Position numbers and translations under genes: made by a program. Positions 1 to 11,055 of a stretch of 64,000 nucleotides of DNA are shown here, one piece after another. Position 1 is the stretch's first letter. Each line of letters begins with the position of its first letter. The notes beneath the pieces are model-generated. The model had not been told where the DNA came from. It worked only from the letters and a program-made list of their open reading frames with translations, and made no database searches. The stretch comes from Drechslera avenae (lineage: Eukaryota > Ascomycota > Dothideomycetes > Pleosporales > Pleosporaceae), in contig JAXRVH010000051.1 in assembly GCA_034640345.1 (NCBI GenBank), positions 124,001-188,000 on the forward strand, given 5' to 3'.

Positions 1-1174
1 ACAAGTCCATCGTTTCTGTCGGACCGGGCAACCGATGGAGAGATGTCTACGCCTATTTGATGCCATTTGGACTTGCAGCAGTTGGTGGTCGTGTGGGTCA
101 TGTGGGTGTCCCGGGTTTGTTGCTTGGAGGCGGCATCTCATTTTACTCTTCGCAGTTTGGCTTCGCCTCGGACAACGTCGCCAAATATCAAGTTGGTGAG
201 CCTCTGACGACTTCGAAAGCTTGGGCTGACGAAAATAGTGTGTCTTGTCAAGCGGCCTTATTGTGGAAGCGACAGCGACGAATGCTCACTCTGATCTCTT
301 CTGGGCCTTAAGAGGAGGCGGAAACTCTTTTTGTATCGTCACCAGATTCGACCTCCGACCAGTTGAGGGCAGCACAGTACATGTTGGTATTGCACAATTT
401 GATCAGTCCCAGGCATGGGGCTACCTGGACGGCGTTCACGACTTTGGGAAATACGGTGGTTTCTCAGATCCCAAATCTGCTATCATACCAACCATTCTGA
501 CTCTCCCCGCCTCAAACTTGACTGTCTACGCGGCTGCAAAGTTCTACAACTCCCTTACCGACAATCCAAAAGTGTTTGTGAACTTCACTGCGCCAAAACT
601 TGTTCCAGTTGCCGATTCATATACACTGCAACCTTTATCGGACTACATCGCGGCTACAGATGCGTTGCAGCCTCTAGGATTACGACAGGAGTTCCGCACC
701 ATATCTTCTGTGGTTGATAGAGATGCGGTTCAGATCATTCACGATGCATTCATTGCAGGTGTTAACGCTAAGCTCTTGAATGTGACGAACCTCCAAGCTT
801 CGATAACATTTCAACCAGTCACAAAAGACTTTGTTTCACATAGTGCTAAGACGGGAGGAAATCCACAAGGCATAGATGTCTCCAAAGCGCCCTTTTTCTG
901 GATGGTTGAGAACTTCACGTGGACGTCAGCAAGCGATGACGTGAAGGTACGCGCTGCTGCTGATGAAATCACATCAAACATCAACAGCTTGTTGCACGCC
1001 AGATCATTCAATGCTCAGTATCTCTACATGAATGATGCAGGAAAGGGCCAGCCGATCTTCCAAAGTTATCCAGCTGCTAATGTGGAGAAGCTGAAGGCCA
1101 TTCGCACCAAGTATGATCCTTTTAGAGTTTACACGGATCTGATGCCTGGTGGTTGGAAGGTAGCGGATGCCTGA
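1..1174 (+). CDS. FAD-dependent (BBE-type) oxidoreductase, 5'-truncated
   Basis: This is the C-terminal part of a berberine-bridge-enzyme-like FAD oxidase, usually secreted and acting on sugars or secondary metabolites. The first codon in frame is at base 3 and reads KSIVSVGPGNRWRDVY, then GLAAVGGRVGHVGVPGLLLGGG, the typical FAD-binding_4 core. After an intron come SSGLIVEATATN, DLFWALRGGGNSFCIVTRF and the BBE C-terminal motif KYDPFRVYTDLMPGGWK before the stop. The upstream FAD-binding region and any signal peptide lie outside the window. Frame continuity requires an intron at 192-238 with a GTTGGT donor, giving YQ/CVLSSG. The better-looking GTGAGC donor at 196 would shift the frame. The family is secure; the substrate is unknown. 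Confidence 0.88.
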
Positions 1175-1626
1175 TGGAGCCGCTCAGATAGTTTTAGTAG
1201 AAGCTTTAAACGTTTGCCACTGAGGATTCATACTCATTCTTTATGCTGTTTGTCTTTTGATAATTGACATGGACTAGACCTGTCCCTAAAATTTGGCGCC
1301 AAATCACCTTCATTGTACTGGTCAAGTTCGATTGATTGCAGAGTTATTTTCAACGATCGTTTTCTATCGCAATTCTTGAATGTAGGAGAATGTCTCAAGG
1401 AAGTCACAAAAGATCTATCTTTATCAAAGAAGGATGCAATAGAATGCATTTATGAGGAGAAATAGTGTCAGGCGTAATCGTTGGATGCGTATTAATGTGT
1501 CTCAATGACAGTTAGCTTGAAGGATCTCGACACTATTCTATTGTAGTTTCCAGTAAGCCATAATCATTGTCACGCTCGCAAAGACCTATCCGAATCAACA
1601 GTTCACAACAACAATCAATCCCCCGC

Positions 1627-3001
1627 TCACCGATCCTTATCCTCGTCTCTCCCAGGCCAGACAATACTCCCATTCCAAACCGCCCTCCCACATGCCACAG
1701 CCGATAAGATCCAGAAACCAACTAACAAAACAGTCATAATGCTAGCCACCCAAAGAATGGCTTCGCTTTCCAACTCCTTGCCTAACACACTCGTACTCAG
1801 CATAAACCCAACCTATGTAGTGTTAGAAATCATACACACACAAAAGGAATTTCCCTGAAAAAGGGAAGAAGTAGTATCAGCCATACCACTCACATTCGGA
1901 AAGATAAATGCCCACCAACCCAAACCAAACTCCATGGTCCCCTCCTCCACCACAGCCTGCACATTCGCCAGCACCGCCAACGCAAACAGCCAAAACGCAA
2001 AAACATACAAGAACAAGCCTACCATGACCGCCACAACCCTCAACACATCTCCAGTGTGGGGATATCTCGCAAAAAAACCCACTGCACCAACATCTGGCAC
2101 GCCCTGCGCCAGCCCCACCAACGCAACAATAGTGTACGCACACGCGCCCACTGGAATAAACATGCCAGGCCTGACTTTTCTCGGTGGCAACCCATGATCC
2201 AGAACATTCCTCACATACGATACAATCGCAATGAAGGAAATACACCACCCGAACCCTTGCCACGCAACCCCACTCAACACCACCTTGCCCGCCCTCTCGG
2301 GGCTCTGATGTCCAGCGACCATACTCGCCACCGTCCCCGTAAGCATGGCCGAGTACCCCGGCAGAAATACCGCAGGCGAATACGGTATCGGTCTCACTGC
2401 GCTCCGCGCGATCAGCACGTAGTAGTGCGCTACGGCGTTGAAGAGGGAGAGAGCGGCGTAGGTCCAGTAAAGGATGTAGACGGCGTCTTTGAGCCAGCGG
2501 GTGCCGGGACCGTGCGTAATGGTGTATGTTTGGAGGCCGGCAAGGAGCACGCTAAGGGAGAGGTGGAAGGATGATACGAAGAGCGATTCTGAAGGGTGGG
2601 TTAGAGAGGAGAGGAAGTGGTTTGTGTGGAGCGTGAGGCGTGTGAGTGTTAACATGCAGAGGGTTAGGAAGAGTGTGAGGTTGAGGAGGTAGACGGTTAG
2701 GCCTATGTGGTAGAGTCCTAAAGGGAGCCGTTAGTTGTTGTGGTCCTCCTTTTCTTTCCGGGGGGTTGGGAGAAGCGAAGAATGGAGGCTTTTTGTTACC
2801 TGGGAATTGGTGCGGTGTTTCCCCCAACGCAACGGCGAGACCGCCTGTACTCATCGTCGATAGGAACCATGCGAATGTAAAGTGTTTTATCCTTTGTCGA
2901 AAGCTGATTTTCTGGGCTTGTACGTGTCCTTGCTCTTGAGATTGCTGCTGCTCAACATGTGTTTTGGGCCAGGATCCAACATCGTCTGTATTGGACGACA
3001 T
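1627..3001 (-). CDS. TDT/SLAC1-family anion (C4-dicarboxylate/malic acid or sulfite) transporter
   Basis: A multi-pass plasma-membrane transporter of the tellurite-resistance/dicarboxylate (TDT) family, which includes fungal Mae1 and Ssu1. Three exons fit: 3001-2800, 2717-1894 and 1812-1627, giving 403 aa. The N-terminus is a short hydrophilic tail starting MSSNTDDVGSW. The first helix follows with the family signature FTFAWFLSTMSTGGLAVALG and ETPHQFPG/LYHIGLTVYLLNL across intron 1. About ten hydrophobic segments follow, including GWWAFIFPN/VGFMLST across intron 2. The tail is RDEDKDR. The signature resembles filamentous-fungal malic-acid-transport proteins more than Ssu1, so dicarboxylate transport is the first guess, but the substrate cannot be decided from sequence. 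Its start faces the C-terminal side of the aquaporin gene, about 0.5 kb away. Confidence 0.87.
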
Positions 3002-3518
3002 GTTTAGCCTTGTTAATTTGACCGTAATCACAATTGCTAGGCTATTACTTTTTGCTCTTTTATTCAGCCTCGTTTTTGTTGATGAATAACATGGCAACCG
3101 GACAATGGTGGTGGTGATCCAGCAGCTTAGGAACAAACAATGATGCGGTCATTGACCGACTGTAGAGATGGTCCACTCGAGTTGCGGTGTTGCAGCGAAT
3201 CCCTTGACTTAGTTTGCGCTATCCGAAAACAGAGTTTAATGTTTACGAATTTTTATGATCGCTTTCGCACGGACTGATAGCTAGTTGTGTTAGAGTAAGA
3301 TGATGGTTACCCAAGCCCCCGGCTTCAGCTTTTGTTCCCGAGGTAACAAATCCGAAGCTGCCCGTGCATGCAAGCCATCACAACAAGATACTCACAACAT
3401 GTCGGTTCAAATCATATCACCATTGGGAGGAATAGTGTGTTTGCGCGATTGTTCAGAAAAAAAACTTGATGATAACTATCCAAAAAAAGCCCTATCACAT
3501 ATGATGACTTGCAAATCA

Positions 3519-5567
3519 TTACGCAACCTGTTGGATCTTGTCCTTTGCCCGCTCCTTTGTTCGGTTCTTTTTGTCTATAGCCCTCCACTTGATGTCTCCT
3601 GGTTGAGGCCACCTGTAATTTATAGGCGACTCTCCTCCCACAAAAATACACAAATCATACAACAGACCGCCGCACAAGGCGCCGCTGATAGACGCACCCC
3701 AGGATCCATAGGCCCAGTACCCGCCGGAAAAGGCGTCTTCGTAGCCAACCCACAGCGCGATGAGTCTGGGACCCAGATCACGCGCTGGTGAGATGCCTAG
3801 CCCAGTGTTATATCCCAAACCAATCATGGTGACCATGCCCGTAAGACCCACGATGAACGCAGTCATGCCTTGACCTGGTGGAGAGTTCTGGTCATCTCCC
3901 AGTGCGAAGATGACGCACACAAAGATGGCCATGTAGACGAAGTCGTTGAAAAAACCTGTAGCAGTCGAGTAGATGGGTCCCTGGGGGAAGAGTGCCTTTC
4001 CGGTCATATCGAGTGTAAGGCCGGGATCTACTGCATGGATAGCATCGGCGTAAAGTCTGTCGAAACATTAGTATTTGATACAATCCAAGAGGCGTCGAGG
4101 AATCACTTACGCATAAGCTACGGCCCCAGCACAGAGACCTGCAAGCAGTTGCATACAAATGTAGACAATGGCCATCTTCCATGGGAAACCACGGTAGACT
4201 GAAAGTGATATAGAGATGGTAGGACTAAGGTGCGAACCGCTGACACCGCCTCCAAGGTAGATGCCAATCATGACGGCGAAGCCCCATCCCCACGCTTGGG
4301 TCTCGAAGTTACCAGTTCCATTCTGGGAAGTAGCAACGGAGAGATTAACACATAAGCCGATTAGTAGGTAGATGAAGGTCTGTCGGACGTTAGCGAGTCT
4401 CAGCTAGATTACAGCATTGTACTTACTGCAAGAAATTCTGCAGGTGCTTGAGGGTACTTTGCCCGAAACCTAGCGATAGGATTCCGGTACTGATTGTAAA
4501 ACTCTCGTTCCGCCTCATCTGCCTTTCGCTGCTCTTCCTTTTGCTCTTGTTTGGTTCGGGAAGTTGCATGGGTGTCAAGCTCCTGCAATGGCGGAAGCCC
4601 GTCCTGCAAACCAAAGTGTTGTTGTTGTCCACGTGCATCAGAGTAGTCCAGGCCATGCTCATCAATTGGCGCACGTTCCTGACCTTCGTGGTGTTCCTGG
4701 GCTGCATGGTTCTCTTGGTTGTGGGAAGGCTGATTTCGACCGTGAAGGAGCTCGTTGGCCTCACTAGTCGGTACTCGTCTGACGTTGACATTTCGGCCGT
4801 CGATTGTTGTCTGGAATCGCTCAGGATCGCCGTGCCTGTCTTGCTGACGCCTTCCACCTAGGGTAGTCTCAGAATCTTCTGAATCTTCCTCCAACACTGT
4901 TTTGGGGCTGATTAGAATGGAAACTCAATATCGGTCGATTAATGGGAACTTGCCTTTGTTGTCATCAAAGTGTAAACCATCTTGGCGGGCAACTCCGTCA
5001 GGATCATCATCTTCGACTTTGTACAAGGATTTGCGCATATCACCTCGCCCCCACCACATGCCACGGCGTACCGTGCGTGGTAGAGGCGCACCCAAACCGA
5101 AAACTGGCTTTGCTTTCTGCTCGTTATACCAGGGGTTTAGTGTGAAGTAGTCATTTTCAATGTCCACGGTCTGCTGCTGTTTCTTCTCGGGCCGTCGAGG
5201 AGGCTCCTGCCTGATGTTCTCGCGAGTTGCCCTTGAGGGAGTGTTTCGAACAGTCCCTAACCGGCTCATGCCAGTCCCAGCTGTGCTAGTGCGCTCATTT
5301 TGAGGCCGTGACTGCAAACGGGCAGTATCAAACCTCGCTATACTTGGTGCATGAGAGCGATTTTGTTGAAGATTCGGCGGCCTAGCGGATGCGGTTGTCT
5401 GTTGCCTCCGCTCTGTTGTGAGACTACCTGGTCTCTGTGGTGTTGGCTCTTGTGATTGTTCCGCTATAGAAGTCAGTATCACATCCCATGGGCGAAGCGA
5501 ATGGCTGAAGAGGGAGTGGCTCTTAGTACTCACTGTCGTGTGTCTTTTTTGGCTGGTTTTGTGACAT
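3519..5567 (-). CDS. Yfl054-type aquaglyceroporin with long N-terminal extension
   Basis: A major-intrinsic-protein channel for water/glycerol-type solutes in the plasma or vacuolar membrane. Five exons join in frame: 5567-5534, 5463-4954, 4896-4427, 4379-4111 and 4056-3519, giving 606 aa. The first ~330 residues are polar and Gln/Arg-rich. They include LNPWYNEQKAKPVFGLG and PLPRTVRRGMWWGRGD, a block typical of the Yfl054c subfamily. The six-helix channel follows. The two pore boxes are unusual: the first reads SGSHLSPTISI and the second GLGISPARDLGPR, so each canonical NPA asparagine is serine. The arginine of the selectivity filter (SPAR) and the aspartate after it are kept. The intron at 4897-4953 is GC-AG (AAAG/GCAAGT). 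The exon 1 start is chosen because it splices in frame and matches a short Met-led leader. Confidence 0.9.
4897..4953 (-). other. GC-AG intron in the aquaglyceroporin gene
   Basis: On the minus strand the exon ends AACAAAG, followed by GCAAGT. The intron ends AAAACAG before TGTTGGAGG. Splicing here restores NK/VLEEDSED in frame. No GT donor nearby keeps the frame. GC donors with a strong AG/GCAAGT context are a known minor class. Confidence 0.75.
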
Positions 5568-6592
5568 TCTGGTTATCTTGCTACTGGGTTACAGGGGCGT
5601 GGCTGATTTTTGGACAAACTGAATATCAATCCGTATGTAAGTTAAGGGTCAGACAGGGGCTTCAAGGGTGGACAGGTTGATAAGATGGTGAAATAGCACT
5701 CTGGGTGACCTAATCATGGGAAAGTTGAGATTTCCATATGTGACATCACTTGCAAGGAAGCTTTTGCCTAGTTCGCCCATGCCTCAGTACTTCGGAGAGA
5801 CGCTCGCTTCGCCGGGCCATGTGTACCAATTATCTTTCTGATTTTCTCCTCGAGTGGGGAAGGACTGTCGCAGAGCCTCAATTTTTTTGGTGGGTATGTA
5901 CTGATAAGGGAGTTTTCATCTCGATCTTGAGGCTGATGGGCAGGTGTGGCGTCGTGCGGATCGTAAAACGTGCTGAACATCGGCATCTTTAATGTGGAGC
6001 CCGAGGGAGCTCCGCTGCTTGCAGCTAATGCTATTCCTAACAAAATATTGATGAGTCGGGATCAGCATGTCGTACGCGTAAGAACAGCGTGACCGCAAGC
6101 AAATTGCACATCAACACATTGGTTGTGGTTGGGCGAGATGGAGGAGCAAAAAAATGGTTAGGCGCAGATTACGCAAAAACCAACGAGGCGTCTTCCGCGA
6201 GAACGGACATACACCACGCGGACTCGGACGGTTTCTCTCTAGCACTAGTATGTATAGCAAAGGTTGCAACCTCGTAATGGTTGCCGCTAGAAACAAGGAA
6301 GCAAGCCACAGTTTGCCACTAGAGAGCTTGCGGGCGAAGCCGAAAGCCGATGGAGGTGCCGCAACTGGCGATGTGATAACGATGCCGATCCCACGCTCAC
6401 ATGTGTCCTAATGTGGAGACTCGGTCGGAACTGCCATATTTGCCCGAAATCTCCAGGAAGAGTATCCATGGCATTGCTACAATCCTATAACTATACATGC
6501 AACAACTATGCAGTGAGAAAGCTGCGCTCGCGATATGGTTGCTGGCGCTGTGGTATCGAATTACACTGTCTACGCAACTGTTCGTCGAGTTC
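5568..6592. other. Intergenic, no gene recognised
   Basis: This lies between the aquaglyceroporin start and the VPS26 stop. Only short overlapping open frames under 110 codons are present, none with a family signature or convincing splice pattern. It presumably holds the aquaglyceroporin promoter and the VPS26 3' UTR. Confidence 0.5.
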
Positions 6593-7726
6593 TCATGATA
6601 CGGCCATCAACTTGTTCTGCTCCTGGGCCAGGGTCAGGCCTTCGGGGGCCTGCCGAAATAGTACAATCTCAGACTGCTTGAAATATCTCCGAGCGTCTGG
6701 GCATTTGTTAATAACGGCAATGAAATAGTGATGGATATAACGTACCTTCGTCGATGAGCACTAGGCTAAGGTAGTATCGAGTCGAGTACTTCTTGTTGAC
6801 TTCACGGAAAGTAGGAGTTAGGTCGAAGCCACCGAGGAATAACCTGATGGGGATGGTCTCGCCTGCAAGCTAATTAGCCCGGGTCGTTAAGATTAACAAT
6901 GGCCGTTATACGTACCTCGCGACGGCGAGCCGTCCATGATCTCGAAGCGGACTAGGGTCTCACTCTCATTGTACTGATTGGGCGCCGCTCCTGTTGTTTC
7001 TCTCCGTATAATGGACAGTTCCATGTGCTTAATCTTTAACCGTACGAGGAGGAAGTATATCCTGCCAACGATTACGTCTTTGAGATGGTATTTCGACTTT
7101 GAGTATTCAAACTCAATGTGCAGACAGTCCTCAATGCCAACATCCATCTTGATGGAGCTGTTCGTCTCCGGCGGTATCCGGTATGAGTACACCCACAAGT
7201 CCTTCTCTCTGACCACATCTGCCATCCTTCGGGACACGGTGACGCGCACAAAGTAGCGCAGCTTCACATTGATGCCGTTGTACGACTCGTATTGCTTCTC
7301 GACATTTTTGAAGTTGAAGTCGAATGTCTGCGGGTGCTGGAGCTCGCCGGGGGCTGCCAGCTCTTGGCCGAGGGAGAGAAACTCATAGTGGTTGCCGCGG
7401 TCGAAGAACATTTCTGTGCCTCATATCAGCACATGCGCGACCAGCATTATGACGTCTACAAGCTGTTGTTGCTATTGCGAGACATTGCAATTTCGCGAGC
7501 GCAACCTACCAATCGTGCCGATGAATTGCACCTTGATGCCGGTATGCTCCAGGCGCTTTCCATCTTTCGGGCGGACCGTCACCTGGCCCTTGACCGACTC
7601 GCCATCGAGATAGAGCGGTACCTTTTCCTTGCGGTTCTTGTCCAGTTTCACATCGACGGCAGAGCGGTCATCGAGGTCCTCGAGTACAATGTCGATGTCG
7701 ACCGGAGTTGAGAAGAAGTAAGACAT
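6593..7726 (-). CDS. VPS26: Retromer subunit VPS26
   Basis: An arrestin-fold core subunit of the retromer, which recycles cargo from endosome to Golgi with Vps35 and Vps29. Four exons fit exactly: 7726-7510, 7413-6916, 6862-6746 and 6696-6593, giving 311 aa, normal for the family. It starts MSYFFSTPVDIDIVLED. Conserved stretches include VPLYLDGESVKGQV, HEFLSLG-like HYEFLSLGQELAAPG, KLRYFVRVTVSRR, HMELSIIRRET, and the closing IRLFLGGFDLTPTFR, NKKYSTRYYLSLVLIDE and RRYFKQSEIVLFRQ. The protein ends soon after LAQEQNKLMAVS. Nothing is missing. It is transcribed away from the gluconokinase gene, with 1.3 kb between their starts. Confidence 0.96.
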
Positions 7727-9051
7727 GGCCGGGCACGTATGGATACGACTTCCCGATGAGCCCACGTCGTCGGATGAGTGAGCTGTCAATGGTCGCGTCG
7801 GCCGCGGCGGAGTTGATCTGAGGTTAACCCGTGGTGCATAGCTGCGCCCCAGCTGTGGCAGGTCCCGATGACGCGCTTGTCCGTGTTCGTCGGAGGCGTC
7901 ACGTGATGTTACCTCCAAACTGCCCCGCCCTCCCCTCTCCTGACTAATACGCAGCCTCACAGCATCGCAACGTCACAGCCCAACGTCTGGATCGTCCAAC
8001 TCCCACCCTATGCTTGTTTTTGTTTGTTTCAATGGATCCACGTCACGTCTCACTGCGTCCTCACTCGGGTCATATGGCCCCCCACATGCCTACTCCCGCG
8101 CGCACGGAGATGGCCACTGGCACACCAAGTCCAAAACGTGCAGCGCCGGAGCGGTGAAGCTGCACGCGAGCAACTGCACCTCGGGTCCTCATTTACGCTC
8201 CCGTAGCGCCTTCATCTGTCCAAATTATGCCTGCATCTACCGTGAAGTGCGGCGCAAAGAGACTTCGCAGCCTCGACTCTCACCGGCCCGCAGCCTTCCA
8301 CAACAAAGTCCGCCTAACCCCCACGCGCCATTATCAAACAGCTTCGTGTGCCGCGACCCAAAGCGGTCAGCTCAGCACCCTCTCTCATCCCTCATGGAGG
8401 AAAACAACAGGAAGAGAGCAACATGTCCAGACGGAATCAAGGCCGTGTCGCTTGCACTGCGGGCTCCTGAAACCTGCGCGCTGGCAAGTCGTGGCTGAGA
8501 AAGCATAAAGCATGCAGCATGCGTCAGTACCTGACGGTTGGGGTGCATCATGCGGGGAGACTGATCCGCTACTCGTCATCCCACACGCGACAGGTCCACT
8601 TTCAAACGCCGAAGTTGAACTCTCCAGGTCCGGCTTCCCGGCTGTTGCACCCGTCTGCCCTTGTTGCTGAGCCTAGCCTCCCCGGCTCGCCATGCGATTC
8701 GCTGACGCTCTTTCTTCTCCCTACCATCGTGCCTTGGCTACCAGAAATAACGAGAACTGCCATCGCATCCCACCCTTGCCGTCATTTCCTGCGGGACAAA
8801 TTTCCAGACGCCTCCACGACTTAAAATGCACCATGCCCCCAGAGCCCGCCGGGTGCCCTGCTTGCTCATCCGCATACATAGTCCTCGCTGCATCCGCCTC
8901 AATCTCGCATATTAGCCAACCCCGATAGTCTTTACCCGTCTTGTTCCTTCGTCCTTGCTCGGGAGCCCAACTCTACAACAGCACCGTCATACAAAGTCGT
9001 CCGCACTACAAACTTTCTCCGTCTTCCGTTTGTGTTCGTACACGCACCACA
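7727..9051. other. Divergent promoter region between VPS26 and gluconokinase
   Basis: About 1.3 kb between two outward-facing starts. The sequence is C/T-rich towards the gluconokinase ATG, as is common in fungal leaders. No open frame has a recognisable family or splice structure. No distinct operator could be assigned. Confidence 0.5.
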
Positions 9052-9801
9052 ATGATGCAAACCATGGAGCAATCACCACCAAACCCGATACAATATGCTT
9101 CGCCGCCCACGCCTCCCGCCTCCAATACAGGCTCACCATCGTCAAAATCCGCAGTTGTTCTAACCGAAACACCCACCACTGAAATGACCATTGCTCATCA
9201 CCACCACATTCTCATTGTCACTGGCCCAGCAGGGTGCGGCAAGAGTACTATTGCCAAACACCTGTCCGATCGATATGGCTTCGACTATATCGAAGGTGAC
9301 GAGGTCAGTGGTCACTACACATCATCATGACGGATGATTACTAACGCTTCCCAGTTCCACCCCCAGGCGAACATTGACAAAATGGCTGCTGGAATTCCGC
9401 TAAACGACACGGATCGATGGGACTGGCTCATTCTTTTACGAGATCAAGCGCTCACCAAACTGAAGCACGGGTCCAAGGGTGTCGTTGTCACTTGCAGTGC
9501 GCTCAAGAAGAAGTACCGCGACGTCATCCGAACCGCCCGCCTCTACGACGAAGACCCAAACGCCAACGTTCACTTTGTGTACCTTCGCTCCGACAAGGAG
9601 ACGCTTCTCGCCCGCGTACGCGCCAGGCAAGGCCACTACATGAAGGACGCCATGGTTGAGAGCCAGTTCGCTGCGCTTGAGGAGCCCGATGAGACGGAGT
9701 GCAAGCAGCTCAAGGATGTGGAGATTATCGAAGTCAAGGGCAGCATACAGGACGTCCAGATGCTAGCTGGTGCCGCCGTTGACAAAATTCTGGCGCAATA
9801 G
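9052..9801 (+). CDS. Gluconokinase (thermoresistant GntK type)
   Basis: It phosphorylates D-gluconate to 6-phosphogluconate, feeding the pentose phosphate pathway in the cytosol. Exons 9052-9303 and 9355-9801 give 232 aa. The 51-nt intron has a GTCAGT donor, a CTAAC branch and a CCCAG acceptor. A ~45-residue Pro/Ser/Thr-rich N-terminal leader is followed by LIVTGPAGCGKSTIAKHL, the Walker A loop. YIEGDE/FHPQANIDKMAAGIPLNDTDRW follows, the gluconokinase substrate and lid signature, then VVVTCSALKKKYRDVIR and HFVYLRSDKETLLARVRARQGHYM. The family normally starts close to the P-loop, so the leader is a fungal extension. An internal ATG (EMTIAHHHH) is a possible alternative start. Confidence 0.94.
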
Positions 9802-11055
9802 CATTCCGCCAACAAACTCTGCCGGCTCTAAATTTTCTTGCGACAGTCTTCTGTTTGGTTTTTTCTAGGGTGTCTGAGACGTTGCGATACACAGGCGTTG
9901 ATCTTCTCTAGCCATAACGATTTTGTTTTCCTTTGAACGGCGTAACACGAGTATAACCTTATACCCTCAGCAGGTGGGCTAGCATATTTGATTTTGATGA
10001 GAAAAGGAAGAGGAAAAAGTCTAGGCTTTTGGTTTGCTTTCCATGGCGAATAGATGTCGAGTAGGAATTGCTCTGGAAATTTCAAAGCAAACTCACAACA
10101 AACGACATCTGATTTATAAACTGCTTGTGTAGTATGGATGACGATTGCTGTTTTGTTTCTGGTATATTGGGCTCTCAGATGCTGGAAGGTATCGATAAGC
10201 CTGTATGAATAAATAGGAAGAGCAACCATGCAAAGCCCTCGGCTAGATGTTCTTTGTAGAGGAGATCAAGACGTTGGAACCGGGTATCTAAGGTCATGAT
10301 CCTAGCGCAAGTAGATATAATCTCATCTTGGGCTTCTACACAGACAGTACGGTAGAGCCGGGGGTTACCTTGGGTTTACATGGAGTACAAGGCCGAACCG
10401 CCTTTGTGATACTAGTACTACTGCCCGAGTAATGTCACGGTCGTGATGTTGACATTGCTCATTAGTGGTACGTCAACGTTAAGCGGTGAGTTTGGTGTCT
10501 TTGATAAAGACGCTTTGCTCGTGTCGGCATAGGTACGTTATGCAAGTGAGCTTGTTAGTAGCTGCCATTGTCTCCGCCAGACGACGGTCAAACAAAACAC
10601 AAGAAACAAGTAGCGATTGCGTTTCACCCCTACTCAAAGCGCAACACCATGAATGCTGATCGGCAGGTAGAGGTCAACAGCCCCACCCGTCCTACATAGT
10701 AAGACATCTCGTAAGTGAGCACATCGATTTGTCATCACATGTCGAAAAGTAAGCATTGGCTTCAATTGAGGGATCACAACCTTTGTACTCAACACAATCA
10801 CAATATCACTGACAAAATTCGACTAAACATTGGGTACTATTGCCTAGAGGCTAGGGGGAAATTTCTTTAATCGCAGCAGTAATGACAGAATAGCGGAAAG
10901 CAAGAATTGACGTTGTGCTACAAACTGTAACTAACTGCTTTGCAACGAACGTTACCAAAATCTTGACTTTCAGAGTGATGATAGAACCCCGTTCTGTCCG
11001 GCCTGAGCTTAAACCCACAAGGGGAACTCCATACAACGGACACAACTCTCGTAAA
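9802..11055. other. Intergenic, no gene recognised
   Basis: It lies between the 3' end of gluconokinase and the 3' end of the micro-exon gene on the opposite strand, so a convergent arrangement. Only short frames with no family signature occur. The A+T content rises towards 10.8 kb. Confidence 0.5.

Noticed and set aside
2056..2574. 172-codon plus-strand frame
   Set aside because: It is the antisense shadow of the TDT transporter exon 2, whose minus-strand product has clear family motifs.
1..10000. Secondary-metabolite cluster (FAD oxidase, transporter, aquaporin)
   Set aside because: No backbone synthase or pathway regulator is present, and the next genes are housekeeping (VPS26, gluconokinase).
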